From: Argyresthia goedartella
Lineage: Eukaryota; Arthropoda; Insecta; Lepidoptera; Argyresthiidae
Reading direction: 5' to 3'
Assembly (NCBI GenBank): GCA_949825045.1
Contig: OX463813.1
Span: 29,308,001-29,372,000 of the forward strand
DNA length: 64,000 nucleotides
Both the position numbers and the translations under genes were made by a program. Below, piece after piece: positions 1 through 11,373 of this stretch. The notes under the pieces are model-generated. The model was given only the letters and a program-made list of their open reading frames with translations, searched no databases and was not told the DNA's origin. Position 1 is the stretch's first letter. Every line of letters starts with the position of its first letter.

Positions 1-3000
1 CCGCCACGCCACGCCAGCGCGAAACCGGAACCTCTCGTTTGTGAGACATATCTCTACCGCCACGCCACGCCAGCGCGAAACCGGAACCTCTCGTTTGTAA
101 GACATATCTCTACCGCCACGCCAGCGCGAAACCGGAACCTCTCGTTTGTGAGACATATCTCTACCGCCACGCCAGCGCGAAACCGGAACCTCTCGTTTGT
201 GAGACAAATCTCTACCGCCACGCCACGCCAGCGCGAAACCGGAACCTCTCGTTTGTGAGACATATCTCTACCGCCACGCCAGCGCGAAACCGGAACCTCT
301 CGTTTGTGAGACATATCTCTACCGCCACGCCACGCCAGCGCGAAACCGGAACCTCTCGTTTGTGAGACATATCTCTAACGCCACGCCAGCGTGAAACCGG
401 AACCTCTCGTTTGTGAGACATATCTCTACCGCCACGCCAGCGCGAAACCGGAACTTGTCGTTTGTGAGACATATCTCTACCGCCACGCCAGCGCGAAACC
501 GGAACCTCTCGTTTGTGAGACATATCTCTACCGCCGCGCCAGCGCGAAACCGGAACTTGTCGTTTGTGAGACATATCTCTACCGCCACGCCAGCGCGAAA
601 GCGGAACCTCTCGTTTGTGAGACATATCTCTACCGCCACGCCAGCGCGAAACCGGAACTTGTCGTTTGTGAGACATATCTCTACCGCCACGCCAGCGCGA
701 AACCGGAACTTCTCGTTTGTGAGACATATCTCTACCGCCACGCCAGCGCGAAACCGGAACTTGTCGTTTGTGAGACATATCTCTACCGCCACGCCAGCGC
801 AAAACCGGAACCTCTCGTTTGTGAGACATATCTCTACCGCCACGCCAGCGCGAAACCGGAACCTCTCGTTTGTGAGACATATCTCTACCGCCACGCCACG
901 CCAGCAGAAACCGGAACCTCTCGTTTGTGAGACATATCTCTACCGCCACGCCAGCGCGAAACCGGAACTTGTCGTTTGTGAGACATATCTCTACCGCCAC
1001 GCCAGCGCGAAACCGGAACTTCTCGTTTGTGAGACATATCTCTACCGCCACGCCAGCGCGAAACCGGAACTTGTCGTTTGTGAGACATATCTCTACCGCC
1101 ACGCCAGCGCGAAACCGGAACCTCTCGTTTGTGAGACATATCTCTACCGCCACGCCAGCGCGAAACCAGAACCTCTCGTTTGTGAGACATATCTCTACCA
1201 TCACGCCAGCGCGAAACCGGAACTTGTCGATTGTGAGACATATCTCTACCGCCACGCCAAGCCAGCGCGAAACCGGAACCTATCGTTTGTGAGACATATC
1301 TCTACCGCCTCGCCACGCCAGCGCGAAACCGGAACCTCTCGTTTGTGAGACATATCTCTACCGCCATGCCAGCGCGAAAACGGAACTTGTCGTTTGTGAG
1401 ACATATCTCTACCGCCACGCCACGCCAGCGCGAAACCGGAACCTCTCATTTGTGAGACATAACTCTACCGCCACGCCACGCCAGCGCGAAACCGGAACCT
1501 CTCGTTTGTAAGACATATCTCTACCGCCACGCCAGCGCGAAACCGGAACCTCTCGTTTGTGAGACATTTCTCTACCGCCACGCCAGCGCGAAACCGGAAC
1601 CTCTCGTTTGTGAGAAATATCTCTACCGCCACGCCACGCCAGCTAGAAACCGGAACCTCTCGTTTGTGAGACATATCTCTACCGCCACGCCAGCGCGAAA
1701 CCAGAACCTCTCGTTTGTGAGACATATCTCTACCATCACGCCAGCGCGAAACCGGAACTTGTCGATTGTGAGACATATCTCTACCGCCACGCCAAGCCAG
1801 CGCGAAACCGGAACCTATCGTTTGTGAGACATATCTCTACCGCCACGCCACGCCAGCGCGAAACCGGAACCTCTCGTTTGTGAGACATATCTCTACCGCC
1901 ATGCCAGCGCGAAAACGGAACTTGTCGTTTGTGAGACATATCTCTACCGCCACGCCACGCTAGCGCGAAACCGGAACCTCTCATTTGTGAGACATATCTC
2001 TACCGCCACGCCACGCCAGCGCGAAACCAGAACCTCTCGTTTGTGAGACATATCTCTACCGCCACGCCAGCGCGAAACCGGAACTTGTGAGACATATCTC
2101 TACCGCCACGCCAGCGCGAAACCGGAACTTCTCGTTTGTGAGACATATCTCTACCGCCACGCCAGCGCGAAACCGGAACCTCTCGTTTGTAAGACATATC
2201 TCTACCGCCACGCCAGCGCGAAACCGGAACCTCTCGTTTGTGAGACATTTCTCTACCGCCACGCCAGCGCGAAACCGGAACCTCTCGTTTGTGAGAAATA
2301 TCTCTACCGCCACGCAACGCCAGCGCGAAACCGGAACCTCTCGTTTGTGAGACATATCTCTACCGCCACGCCAGCGCGAAACCAGAAACTCTCGTTTGTG
2401 AGACATATCTCTACCATCACGCCAGCGCGAAACCGGAACTTGTCGATTGTGAGACATATATCTACCGCCACGCCACGCCAGCGCGAAACCGGAACCTCTC
2501 GTTTGTGAGACATATCTCTACCGCCACGCCAGCGCGAAACCGGAACCTCTCGTTTGTGAGACATATCTCTACCGCGACGCCAGCGCGAAACCGGAACCTC
2601 TCGTTTGTGAGACATATCTCTACCGCCACGCCAGCGCGAAACCGGAACCTCTCGTTTGTGAGACATATCTCTTCCGCCACGCCAGCGCGAAACCGGAACC
2701 TCTCGTTTGTGAGACATATCTCTACTGCCACGCCACGCCAGCGCGAAACCGGAACCTCTCGTTTGTGAGACATATCTCTACCGCCACGCCAGCGCGAAAC
2801 CAGAACCTCTCGTTTGTGAGACATATCTCTACCATCACGCCAGCGCGAAACCGGAACCTCTCGTTTGTGAGACATATCTCTACCGCCACGCCAGCGCGAA
2901 ACCGGAACCTCTCGTTTGTGAGACAAATCTCTACCGCCACGCCACGCCAGCGCGAAACCGGAACCTCTCGTTTGTGAGACATATATCTACCGCCACGCCA

Positions 3001-4043
3001 CGCCAGCGCGAAACCGGAACTTGTCGTTTGTGAGACATCTCTACCGCCACGCCACGCCAGCGCGAAACCGGAACCTCTCGTTTGTGAGACATATCTCTAC
3101 CGCCACGCCACGCCAGCGCGAAACCGGAACCTCTCGTTTGTGAGACATATCTCTACCGCCACGCCACGCCAGCGCGAAACCGGAACTTTTCGTTTGTGAG
3201 ACATACCTCTACCGCCACGCCAGCGCGAAACCGGAACCTCTCGTTTGTGAGACATATCTCTACCGCCACGCCACGCCAGCAGAAACCGGAACCTCTCGTT
3301 TGTGAGACATATCTCTACCGCCACGCCACGCCAGAAGAAACCGGAACCTCTCGTTTGTGAGACATATCTCTACCGCCACGCCAGCGCGAAACCGGAACCT
3401 CTCGTATGTGAGACATATCTCTACCGCCACGCCACGCCAGCGCGAAACCGGAACCTCTCGTTTGTGAGACATATCTCTACCGCCACGCCACGCCAGCAGA
3501 AACCGGAACCTTTCGTTTGTGAGACATATCTCTACCGCCACGCCAGCGCGAAACCGGAACCTCTCGCTTGTGAGCCATATCTCTACCGCCACGCCACGCC
3601 TGCGCGAAACCGGAACCTCTCGTTTGTGAGACATATCTCTACCGCCACGCCAGCGCGAAACCGGAACCTCTCGTTTGTGAGACATATCTCTACCGCCACG
3701 CCACGCTAGCGCGAAACCGGAACCTCTCGTTTGTGAGACATATCTCTACCGCCACGCCACGCCAGCGCAAAACCGGAACCTCTCGTTTGTGAGACATATC
3801 TCTACCGCCACGCCAGCGCGACACCGGAACTTCTCGTTTGTGAGACATGTCTCTACCGCCACGCCAGCGCGACACCGGAACCTCTCGTTTGTGAGACATA
3901 TCTCTACCGCCACGCCAGCGCGAAACCGGAACCTCTCGTTTGTGAGACATATCTCTACCGCCACGCCAGCGCGAAACCGGAACCTCTCGTTTGTGAGACA
4001 TATCTCTACCGCCACGCCACGCCAGCGCGAAACCGGAACCTCT
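1..4043. repeat. 51-bp tandem minisatellite array, left part
   Basis: Continuous tandem array with a basic 51-bp unit containing CGCGAAACCGGAACCTCTCG and TTTGTGAGACATATCTCTAC. A longer 56-bp variant has an extra CACGC (reads CCACGCCACGCC), and a shorter form has CCAGCAGAAACC. Units also alternate between GGAACCTCTCG and GGAACTTGTCG. Roughly 75-80 units are present. Larger blocks are duplicated: variant combinations near 1167-1450 recur about 535 bp later near 1702-1985. Because 51 is 3 x 17 and the unit lacks stops in several frames, long reading frames of a 17-residue repeat exist on both strands. I treat these as by-products of the period, not genes. The array continues from 11374 after a retrotransposon insertion. 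Confidence 0.97.
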
Positions 4044-4058
4044 TTTTTTTTTTTTTTA

Positions 4059-4280
4059 CTGTAGATATTTACATATACGCTAAGTATTTTTTGCCTCTTC
4101 TCTACATTGGACCACTGTGGGAGAAGAAGGGCGTAGCAACTACCACAGATTTATTTTTAGATCTCTTTTAAAAATAGGTTGTGCTAACTAATACAAATAT
4201 GAATAATTTAATTGTTATGATTAATAAGCAGGAATAAATAATTACAAAATTATTAACAGCAAGGTCTGTGTTGAGCCAGA
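4059..4280 (-). other. LINE-A copy 1 3' untranslated region
   Basis: Non-coding end between the ORF2 stop and the tail. It contains the family's diagnostic block (reverse complement of TTGCCTCTTCTCTACATTGG and TCCCACAGTGG), which recurs at 24609, 48800-48950, 60720 and 61240. In this copy the block stops at CTACAGT followed by A15. Copy 2 continues with AATAAGGTACTTTGAC and ends in TTTGAC repeats. Confidence 0.85.
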
Positions 4281-5232
4281 TTAACCCCATACAGTCCTGT
4301 CATTTAAGTTATCTTGAACATTGTAATATCCCGTTTTCGACAAAGTCGCTTTAACATGCTTTTTAAATTGCTCAAATGGCAATTTCAAAATCTCCAGAGG
4401 TATCTTATTGTAGTAGAGAATGCACTGACCCTTGAAAGAATTGCTATCCTTCGCGAGTCTAAAACGGGGCGCACATAGTCTGTGATTATTTCTTAGGTTA
4501 ACATTACAGCTGTCGCTAAGTTTGGAAAATGTTGTAAGGTTCTTGCGTACATACATTATATTTTCGAAAATAAATTGACTAGCTACTGTTAGTATGTCAA
4601 TTTCTTTAAAAAGCTCTCTCAAGGAGTCTGTTCGTTTTATATTATAAATTGCTCGAATAGCTCTTTTTCTGAAAAATAAAAATAGTTTGAATATCCGCTG
4701 CTTTTTTCCCCCCAACAAGATACCATAGGACATCACACTATGAAAGTAACTAAAATATACTAGCCTCGATGTAGCCACATCCGTGCTTTGTCTGATGTTC
4801 CTAACAGCGTAAGCCGCAGAACTTAATTTACCAGCCAATTTATCTATGTGGGGTCCCCACTGCAATTTGCTATCAATGGTTATTGCAAGAAACTTCGTAT
4901 CATTTACCAATTCTAACGTGCTGTTGTCTAACACCAAACTGGTCTCAACTTGCCTGACATTTGGAAGTGAGAATTTGATACACTTGGTTTTACCAGCGTT
5001 TAAAAATAAATTATTAACTGTGAACCAATTCAAGGTTAAAGACAATACACCATTAACATCATCAAAATCTCCTTTTTGTCTTTCAATTTTGAAGACCATT
5101 GAAGTATCATCAGCAAACAACACTATGTCAGTTAATTTCTCCACCATGAAAGGCAGATCATTAACATATACCAGGAATAAGAAAGGACCTAATATGGAAC
5201 CTTGTGGAACGCCAATTTTAACACCCGATCCA
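4281..5232 (-). pseudogene. LINE-A copy 1 ORF2, reverse transcriptase C-terminal half
   Basis: Minus-strand frame with the RT catalytic box LFADDT close to its start, followed by the thumb and C-terminal region typical of non-LTR RTs (motifs such as TKFLAITIDSKLQWGPHID and VYFSYFHSVMSYGI). It ends in a stop 237 bp before the poly-A tail. The upstream GVPQGSILGP-type motif is coded just before it, at about 5170-5225. The frame is cut off at 5233-5238, where LINE-B is inserted; the missing N-terminal half continues at 9457. Copy 2 at 47820-48711 is closely similar and shows what the uninterrupted region looks like. This copy is non-functional because of the insertion. Confidence 0.9.
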
Positions 5233-5239
5233 TCAGATA

Positions 5240-5866
5240 TTTTGCGAGTCGCAGTCTAACCCGGAACATTCTGAAAATAGAGAAATGGAAATTCTGCGCT
5301 CCTCTGTCGAACAACTCAAGTCTGAGCTGAATGACCGCGATCAGGACATCTTCTGCAACGACTTAGAAATAACAGGCGTCCCGGAGGAGCAGGGCGAAAA
5401 CGTGGGACATCTCCTCGGACTCATCGCGACTAAGCTGGGCGTTACCTGCGAGGGGCGCGATATCGTATCGGTAGAACGTGTGGGTATACGACGCACGCCA
5501 TCTAGCGGTAACGGCGTGGACATACAGAGTGCGCCCGCGGCGGCGCGCCCACGGCCGCTGGTGCTAAGAGTGGCACGCAGGCAGCTACGAGACTCGCTGC
5601 TACAAGCTGCTCGTGTTCGTCGCGGCCTCACGACAGATGGCATGGGGCTCGCTGCCGCTCCTACTAGAGTATACATAAACGAGCGCCTTTCGAGATTCAA
5701 CAAAATGCTGTTTTTCAAGGCGCGCGAGTTGGCTCGCTCTCGCGGGTGGAAATACGTATGGACCAGAGGCGGACGAATTTCAGTACGCCGCGAGACCGGG
5801 AGAGCGCCTTTCCGGGTACGGTCAGAACAGGACCTCGAGAAGATTTTTGGTGGGGAAGGAAATTAG
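5240..5866 (+). pseudogene. LINE-B ORF1, 5'-truncated, coiled coil plus RRM-like region
   Basis: The first Met is at 5285, but the frame is open back to the insertion junction with no stop, so the N-terminus is missing. The visible ~193 residues begin with a short coiled-coil-like stretch (EQLKSELNDRDQD). An RNA-binding-like region follows (NDLEITGVPEEQGENV, then VSVERVG, and a basic KARELARSRGWKYVWTRGGR segment). This arrangement resembles L1-type ORF1p/Transposase_22 proteins and the baculovirus FP25K-like family that many insect LINE ORF1s match. Its role would be binding element RNA as a nucleic-acid chaperone. GC content is much higher than in the flanking DNA. The resemblance is from pattern reading only. 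Confidence 0.75.
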
Positions 5867-6221
5867 TAGCCATGTTTTTTTATGTATTAAATATATTTTT
5901 ATTGTCATCAGAGTCGGCAGTCCTCGATGAGTTCATGTTTCTCGTTAGTACGAAGGATCTTTTTTTAAATTATTGTTTTGTATTTTCCATAATGCAAACC
6001 AACATTTTAGGTTACGTTAAGCGTGAAATTTTGGTTGCGAATTGTGTAATTCTATCACTATTAAAATATGTACTAGAGATAAATTCGTTCCATCACAGAA
6101 TGTGTTGTTTCCCAAAAAGTAATATTGTTACTAACGTTATTTATTTAAACAAAAATGCTTTCACTGTATTGCGCTCGGTGTCAATCATTTGTTTTGAAAA
6201 TGTAGTATCGCAATTTATGTA
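5867..6221 (+). other. Spacer between LINE-B ORF1 and ORF2
   Basis: About 350 bp of AT-rich sequence between the ORF1 stop and the ORF2 start. A frame overlapping the end of ORF1 and running to 6222 shows no recognisable domain and is taken as incidental. Confidence 0.6.
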
Positions 6222-9080
6222 ATGGCTTCCAAAAATTTAAAAGTTGGGTTATACAATGCAGGTTCCCTCGGCACTAACCACGACAACACGATAGCGGCAG
6301 TTACTCAGAGAGGCATTGATATTTTAGCCGTGAACGAGACGTGGGTGCACGAGGGTCAGGAAGGTCGAGCGCCTGCCATCCCCGGCTACCAGTTCCGGCA
6401 CACTCCGCGACCGCGCGAGCATCGCACGCGAGGTGGCGGGGTCGGTTTCTACGTACGACGGGGGATCTCTGTTCGGGCGTGGCGCCACCCGGTCGACCCG
6501 CTGCACGCTGTGGTTGAGCAAATGTGGCTAACTATGAACCTTAACGGAAATAAAATAATGATTGGCACGGCATATAGGCCGGATTGGGTCAATATGACCT
6601 TATTTTTCGACGCAATTACAGATTCAGTGAGCTCAATTCCGGCATGCAATAATATAATACTAGTAGGTGATTTTAATACGAACTACTTAGATGACAATAA
6701 AACAGTCAAGTTTAAATCTTTCCTATCTTGTTTCCAGTTAGAGCAGCTTATTACAGAACCTACTCATTTTACGGATACTTGTACCTCGCTAATTGATGTG
6801 GTGTGCTCTGATTTGCTTGCAAAAAGCATAACTCTGGACCCGGTCGGAAGGCTCAACGGGCATCGGCTTGTGGTCTGTGAGTTCAACATAAAGCGAGCCA
6901 AAATCGCCCCACGTACTGTCACGTATAGGTCCATAAAAAATATAGCTGTGGATAGTTTCAACAGTAACTTACAAGCTATACGATGGGATCTGATAGCTCA
7001 ACACTCAGACGTTAACGAGATGCTTGTGATATTTAACCAATGTGTTGTACAAATATTTGATTTCCATGCGCCTGTTAGGTCGGTGGTTATAAAAGACCGC
7101 TCCTACCCTTGGATTACGGACACTATTAAAGTCATGATGAGACTCCGTGATCGAGCCGCCATAGACTATCATAAAAGTAAAACGGTGGGCAAGAAAAAAT
7201 ATTTTCAAGACTTGAAAAGTATAGTAAATAAGGCTATAACTCAAGAAAAATTTGCATTCTTTAGACACAACATTAACAATAATATTCGGAACCCAAAAAG
7301 ACTTTGGAAGAACCTTAAGGGCACATTATTACCTAAAAAAGACACTGAACTGCCGTCCTTTTTTAATGACCCGAATGTTATAAATAACCACTTTTTGTGT
7401 TTACCAGGTGCCGCAGTAACTTCTATTTCTCACATGACATTTTTTGAATATCATAGACATAATGAGGCCAAGTTTCAAATAGAGCCAGTCAGCTTAGACC
7501 GCTTGATTAAAATTATAAAGGAGTTGAAATCAAACGCCGAGGGTTGCGATTTTATTACTCTAGATATGCTGGTAATGACACTTCCTCACACTATAGACGT
7601 AATTCAATCTCTTATAAATACCTCCATTTCCTCAAATACGTTTCCTGATGTATGGAAGCATGCCATTGTTCTACCACACCCGAAGAATAATAGCCCTACC
7701 GAACTAAAGGATCTCAGGCCTATCAGCATTTTACCATGTCTGTCTAAAATTTTAGAAAATGTAGTTTGTGAACAGTTAACCGACTTTCTTGAAAGAAACC
7801 ATATGTTGCCTGTGGTGCAATCAGGCTTCAGAAAGGGGCGCAGCACCACGACAGCATTGCTCGACGTTACCGATAATATACTAAACGCACAGGACAAAGG
7901 CATGTGCACGCTCTTGGTATTGCTTGATTTTTCAAGGGCCTTCGATTGCTTAAATATAAACCTTCTTTTGTCAAAGCTACGCTATTATGGGTTTGATCAC
8001 GACGCTATTAATTGGTTTGATAGTTACCTCAAAAATCGCTCCCAATGTGTTAAGATACATCGTAGTGATGGTTCGCAAGTGGTGTCTGACAAAAGTCAGG
8101 TCAATAGGGGAGTCCCCCAAGGATCAATTCTGGGGCCAATTTTATTTATTTTATTCTCAGCGGATATTACTAAGCATATCAGACACTGTAAGTTTCACAT
8201 ATATGCGGATGACATCCAAGTATATATATCGAGCAAGCCACATGATATAAATGACGCAATATACAACCTTAATGAAGATCTTGGTAGAATATCTGATTGG
8301 TCCTCTAGTAATTGCCTTCGATTGAACCCAACAAAAACTAAGTACCTAATCTTCGGTAGCAAGAACCAAGTAGATAATATAAACCCAACGACATGTGTTG
8401 AGCTCATGGGAGAGCCTATCGAAAGAGTGTACGAAGCCAGAAACCTAGGACTTATCATGGACAGTGGCTTACGTTTTGAAACGCATGTGAGCCATTGTGT
8501 GCGAGACTGTTTTTATAGGTTGAAGATTCTGTACAAGATGAGGCCGTATTTGGGGTTAACGTTGCGAATACAATTGACTGAGTGACTGGTTCTGTCTAAA
8601 CTGAATTACATGGATACGGTTATTGGTCCGCGACTTTTGGCAAAAACCAAAAAGTTAGTGCAACGCGTACAGAATGCTTGCGCGCGATTCAATTTTGATA
8701 TTCCGTTAAGGTATCACGTGACACCATACCTAAATAAACATACAATTTTAAAATTGCATCATCGTCGAAAGCTTCACTTGGCGTGTCTTTTGTTCGGGGT
8801 GATGAAATATAAGGAGCCAAGTTATCTTTTTGAGAAACTTTCATTTAAGTCGAGGCACCATGTGTCCCGCCAATGCTCAACGCAGCTCGCTACAGAGCGG
8901 CACAGCTCTGCTGCCTTTAGAGGGAGCTTCCGCTATGCTGCGACCAAGTGTTGGAATAATATCCCTCCACCAATCAGGAACCTGCGTTGTTTATACGGAT
9001 TTAAATGCACGTTGAGAAAATTCATTTTTGAGCATCAAAAATTCGAAGAGTCTATACGAAATGACACTAGCGCAATATAA
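6222..9080 (+). pseudogene. LINE-B ORF2, endonuclease-reverse transcriptase with one in-frame stop
   Basis: Starts at ATG 6222 and is open for 787 codons to a TGA at 8583-8585. The same frame then continues to 9080, so a single in-frame stop separates the last ~165 codons. N-terminal APE-type endonuclease: VGLYNAGSLG start, AVNETW, LVGDFNTNYLD, and a C-terminal NGHRLVVCEF in place of the usual SDH. RT core: PISILPCLSKILE, QSGFRKGRSTTTALLDV, LLDFSRAFDCLN, NRGVPQGSILGPILF and the catalytic YADD at about 8204. No RNase H domain follows. The enzyme would nick target DNA and copy element RNA by target-primed reverse transcription. The final segment after the stop is the usual LINE C-terminal region. 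Confidence 0.93.
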
Positions 9081-9450
9081 CTGACCATATATCATATGAA
9101 ATTTTAACTTTAATATTAATACTGTTTTATATTTATATAGATTTATTTTGTACCTTTAATTAACCTGTTACCTACTATAAAGTCTGAATATTCATGTCTA
9201 ACTATGTTTCTCTTTTAAAATGTTTTTCCTTCTGCCTGTGTTTATAAATGTTTACACAAAAGTGCACATTGTTGTGCGTGTTGTCACCCGTCGGTCACAA
9301 CGGAAGACCAGCGCTGATTGTTCGCATTCAGCATATGCTGAGTTGAGGCCGGCTTGTGACAGGAAATATTCTTATGTACCTAGTTGTTCAATATTGACTC
9401 CTATTTTTGTTTCCTGTTACAAATAAACTTCTTTTCTTTCTTTCTTTCTT
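9081..9450 (+). other. LINE-B 3' UTR and tetranucleotide tail
   Basis: AT-rich, non-coding sequence after the ORF2 end. It finishes with AATAAACTTC followed by TTTC repeats (about 9431-9450), immediately before the TCAGAT target duplication. The microsatellite-like tail replaces a poly-A tail. Confidence 0.8.
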
Positions 9451-9456
9451 TCAGAT

Positions 9457-11345
9457 TTTACGCCGTTAACTTCTGCCTTCTGAATTCTATTGCTTAGGTA
9501 TGATCTAAGTAGATACAACGCTTTATTTCTAACTCCGTAATGATTTAATTTAATTAATAGCGCATTATGATCAACACAATCAAACGCCTTCGACAGGTCG
9601 CAAAAAACTCCGATAGCATCCTGTGCGGCCTCCCATGCAGAATAAATATGAGATACAAGGGTAATACCTGCATCCGTTGTCGATTTACCCCTAGTGAAAC
9701 CATATTGTTTAGCGTGGAGTTGTTTTGTACGGTTGAAGTGTGAGAGCATTTGATTGAGTATAATCTTTTCAAATATTTTACATAGTGTTGGAAGAACCGA
9801 TATTGGTCTGAAATTTGAAGGTTCGCCCTTATCTCCCGATTTGAACAGCGGTATAAGTTTTCTGTGTTTCATGAGGTCTGGAAAAGCCCCATCGTCAACA
9901 CATTTATTGAATATATAAGCTAAGTGTGGGGCTATAACTAGAATTACTGAACCAATGACTTTGACTGATATACCCCACAGGTCTTCTGTATTTTTTAAGT
10001 TAAGTAATTTAAACGTTTTGACAATGTCCTATGATGAAATTTTAAATATACATTACTGACGCTAGTGTTATTTTTTAATAAAGTCTCTGCTTCAAATGGA
10101 GATAAATTTAGACGGACCGTTGTGACTACGGGTACATTGGTGAAGAATGTTTCAAAAGCTCGAGCAACATCAGCGTTGGATTTAACAACATCATCACCTA
10201 TCTTTAGGCAGAAATCACTGTCCCTTGGCAACTTTGCCAGTTTCGCGGTTTATTATTTGCCAAACTGTTTTCATTCTATTATTTGAATTTTGAATTTTTC
10301 TATTAATGTGTAGAGTTTTTGTAGTTCTACAAACCAACTTGAAAGTTTTGGAATATTTTTTAACATAGTCATGAAATTTTCGGTCAAAGTTATAGGTTTT
10401 TTGATCATAAAGGTCATACAAGATAACTCTACTTTTACGAATTCCAAACGTTGCCCAGTCATTAAATTTAGATTTACCGTTGTAGTCACTGACTTTCTTT
10501 AATTTGAAAACTTTATTGAATTCTGTCTGAATAATGTTGAAGAAGTCTGGGTAGATTTTGTTTGGGTTCTGTTCACTAAAATCCGGTACTGGCAAATTTA
10601 TATCTAAGTTTTTCGTATATGTCTCTAGTCTATGGGATGTAATAGGCCTATAAAATGATGGACCAGTCTTATCCTTAATAGTAATTGGGAATGAAACTGT
10701 TTGACCACTGTGATCGGAGGGTAAACAGTTAATTACACTTTTACTTGTGAATGCACAGTCACAAAAAACGTTATCTAAGCAAGTTTGGCTGGTAAGTGTA
10801 ATTCTAGTCGGCTCTAGAAATACATGACATAAATTAAATGATTTGAACAGAGTTATTAATCGTCGCTTCAGTGTTGTATCTACAAGCAGATCTACATTAA
10901 GATCGCCACAAATAATTAACTTTTTTCTGTTATTACAAAGTTTAATGAGGGCTTCCTCCATAATTTTCTCAAATATTTCGAAATTGCCATGGCCTTTTTC
11001 ATCCCTCGGTTGCCTGTAGACACAAACAATAATATGGCTATCTAACTCAACACAGGATACCTATATTTGTCTTTCAACAGTAAGTGCAAGAAAATCTTTC
11101 CGTTGTTTCACCTTAATATTATTTTTCACTAAGATTAAAGAACCACCTCTATCAGCAGTCTTTCTATTGTAACAACTGACAATTTTGTAATTATTTATGT
11201 TAAAAGACATCATATTTTCCTTCATCCAGTGTTCAGTAACACAAATAATATCAATGTCAGAATTTTTTAGAAATAATTCTAATACAAGTTCTTTGCCAGG
11301 TAGCCCCTGGATATTTTGATGGGCAATATTTAACTGGGGCTTACA
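9457..11345 (-). pseudogene. LINE-A copy 1 ORF2, endonuclease and RT N-terminal half
   Basis: Minus-strand coding remnant broken by stops and frameshifts. The start, near 11345, reads MSKCKPQLNIAHQNIQGLPG, followed by the APE endonuclease motifs CVTEHW, IICGDLNVDLL and the terminal PSDHSGQTVSF. A linker with the KTVWQIINRETGK segment comes next. The RT start then reads FKSGDKGEPSNFRPISVLPT, QYGFTRGKSTTDAG and CDLSKAFDCVDHNALL. The frame ends at the LINE-B junction. Breaks lie between about 9873 and 9995, near 10215-10231 and near 10962-11061. The role is that of the LINE-B ORF2 enzyme. Copy 2 (37340-37576 plus 46117-48711) carries the homologous sequence. Confidence 0.9.
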
Positions 11346-11373
11346 TTTCGACATATTGGAAACTGGAACCTCT

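Larger units (their letters stand above)
5239..9450 (+). mobile_element. LINE-B, second non-LTR retrotransposon nested in LINE-A
   Basis: A 4212-bp plus-strand element inserted into the LINE-A RT gene and flanked by the direct repeat TCAGAT (5233-5238 and 9451-9456). The empty site is visible in LINE-A copy 2 at about 47813 (AAATCTGATGGATCGG). It holds part of ORF1, a spacer, an almost complete ORF2 with endonuclease and RT, an AT-rich 3' UTR and a simple-sequence tail (AATAAACTTCTTTTC then TTTC repeats). ORF1 is open right up to the left junction without its own start, so the element is 5'-truncated. It belongs to the APE-endonuclease group (Jockey/CR1 side of the non-LTR tree); the exact clade cannot be settled here. 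Confidence 0.92.
4044..11358 (-). mobile_element. LINE-A copy 1, CR1-like non-LTR retrotransposon, split by LINE-B
   Basis: Minus-strand non-LTR element inserted in the minisatellite. Its 3' end is the run of 15 T at 4044-4058 (poly-A on the minus strand); its 5' end lies by about 11358, just ahead of the ORF2 start. A 15-bp duplication of satellite sequence flanks it (4029-4043 and 11359-11373, one mismatch, core GGAACCTCT), and the satellite unit resumes in phase after it. Net length without LINE-B is about 3.1 kb, so it is 5'-truncated relative to copy 2 at 36774-48972, which also retains ORF1 sequence. Endonuclease and reverse transcriptase are recognisable; no RNase H was seen. The CR1-like assignment rests on the esterase-like ORF1 of copy 2 and on the lack of RNase H, and is moderate. 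Confidence 0.92.

Noticed and set aside
54..4064. Long reading frames on both strands in the satellite encoding a 17-residue repeat
   Set aside because: The frames follow from a 51-bp stop-free unit, appear on both strands and in more than one frame, and break wherever a 56-bp unit occurs. There is no sign of codon-level constraint.
5746..6222. Plus-strand 158-codon frame overlapping the LINE-B ORF1 end
   Set aside because: It overlaps a better-supported ORF1 in another frame and then runs through AT-rich spacer with no domain.
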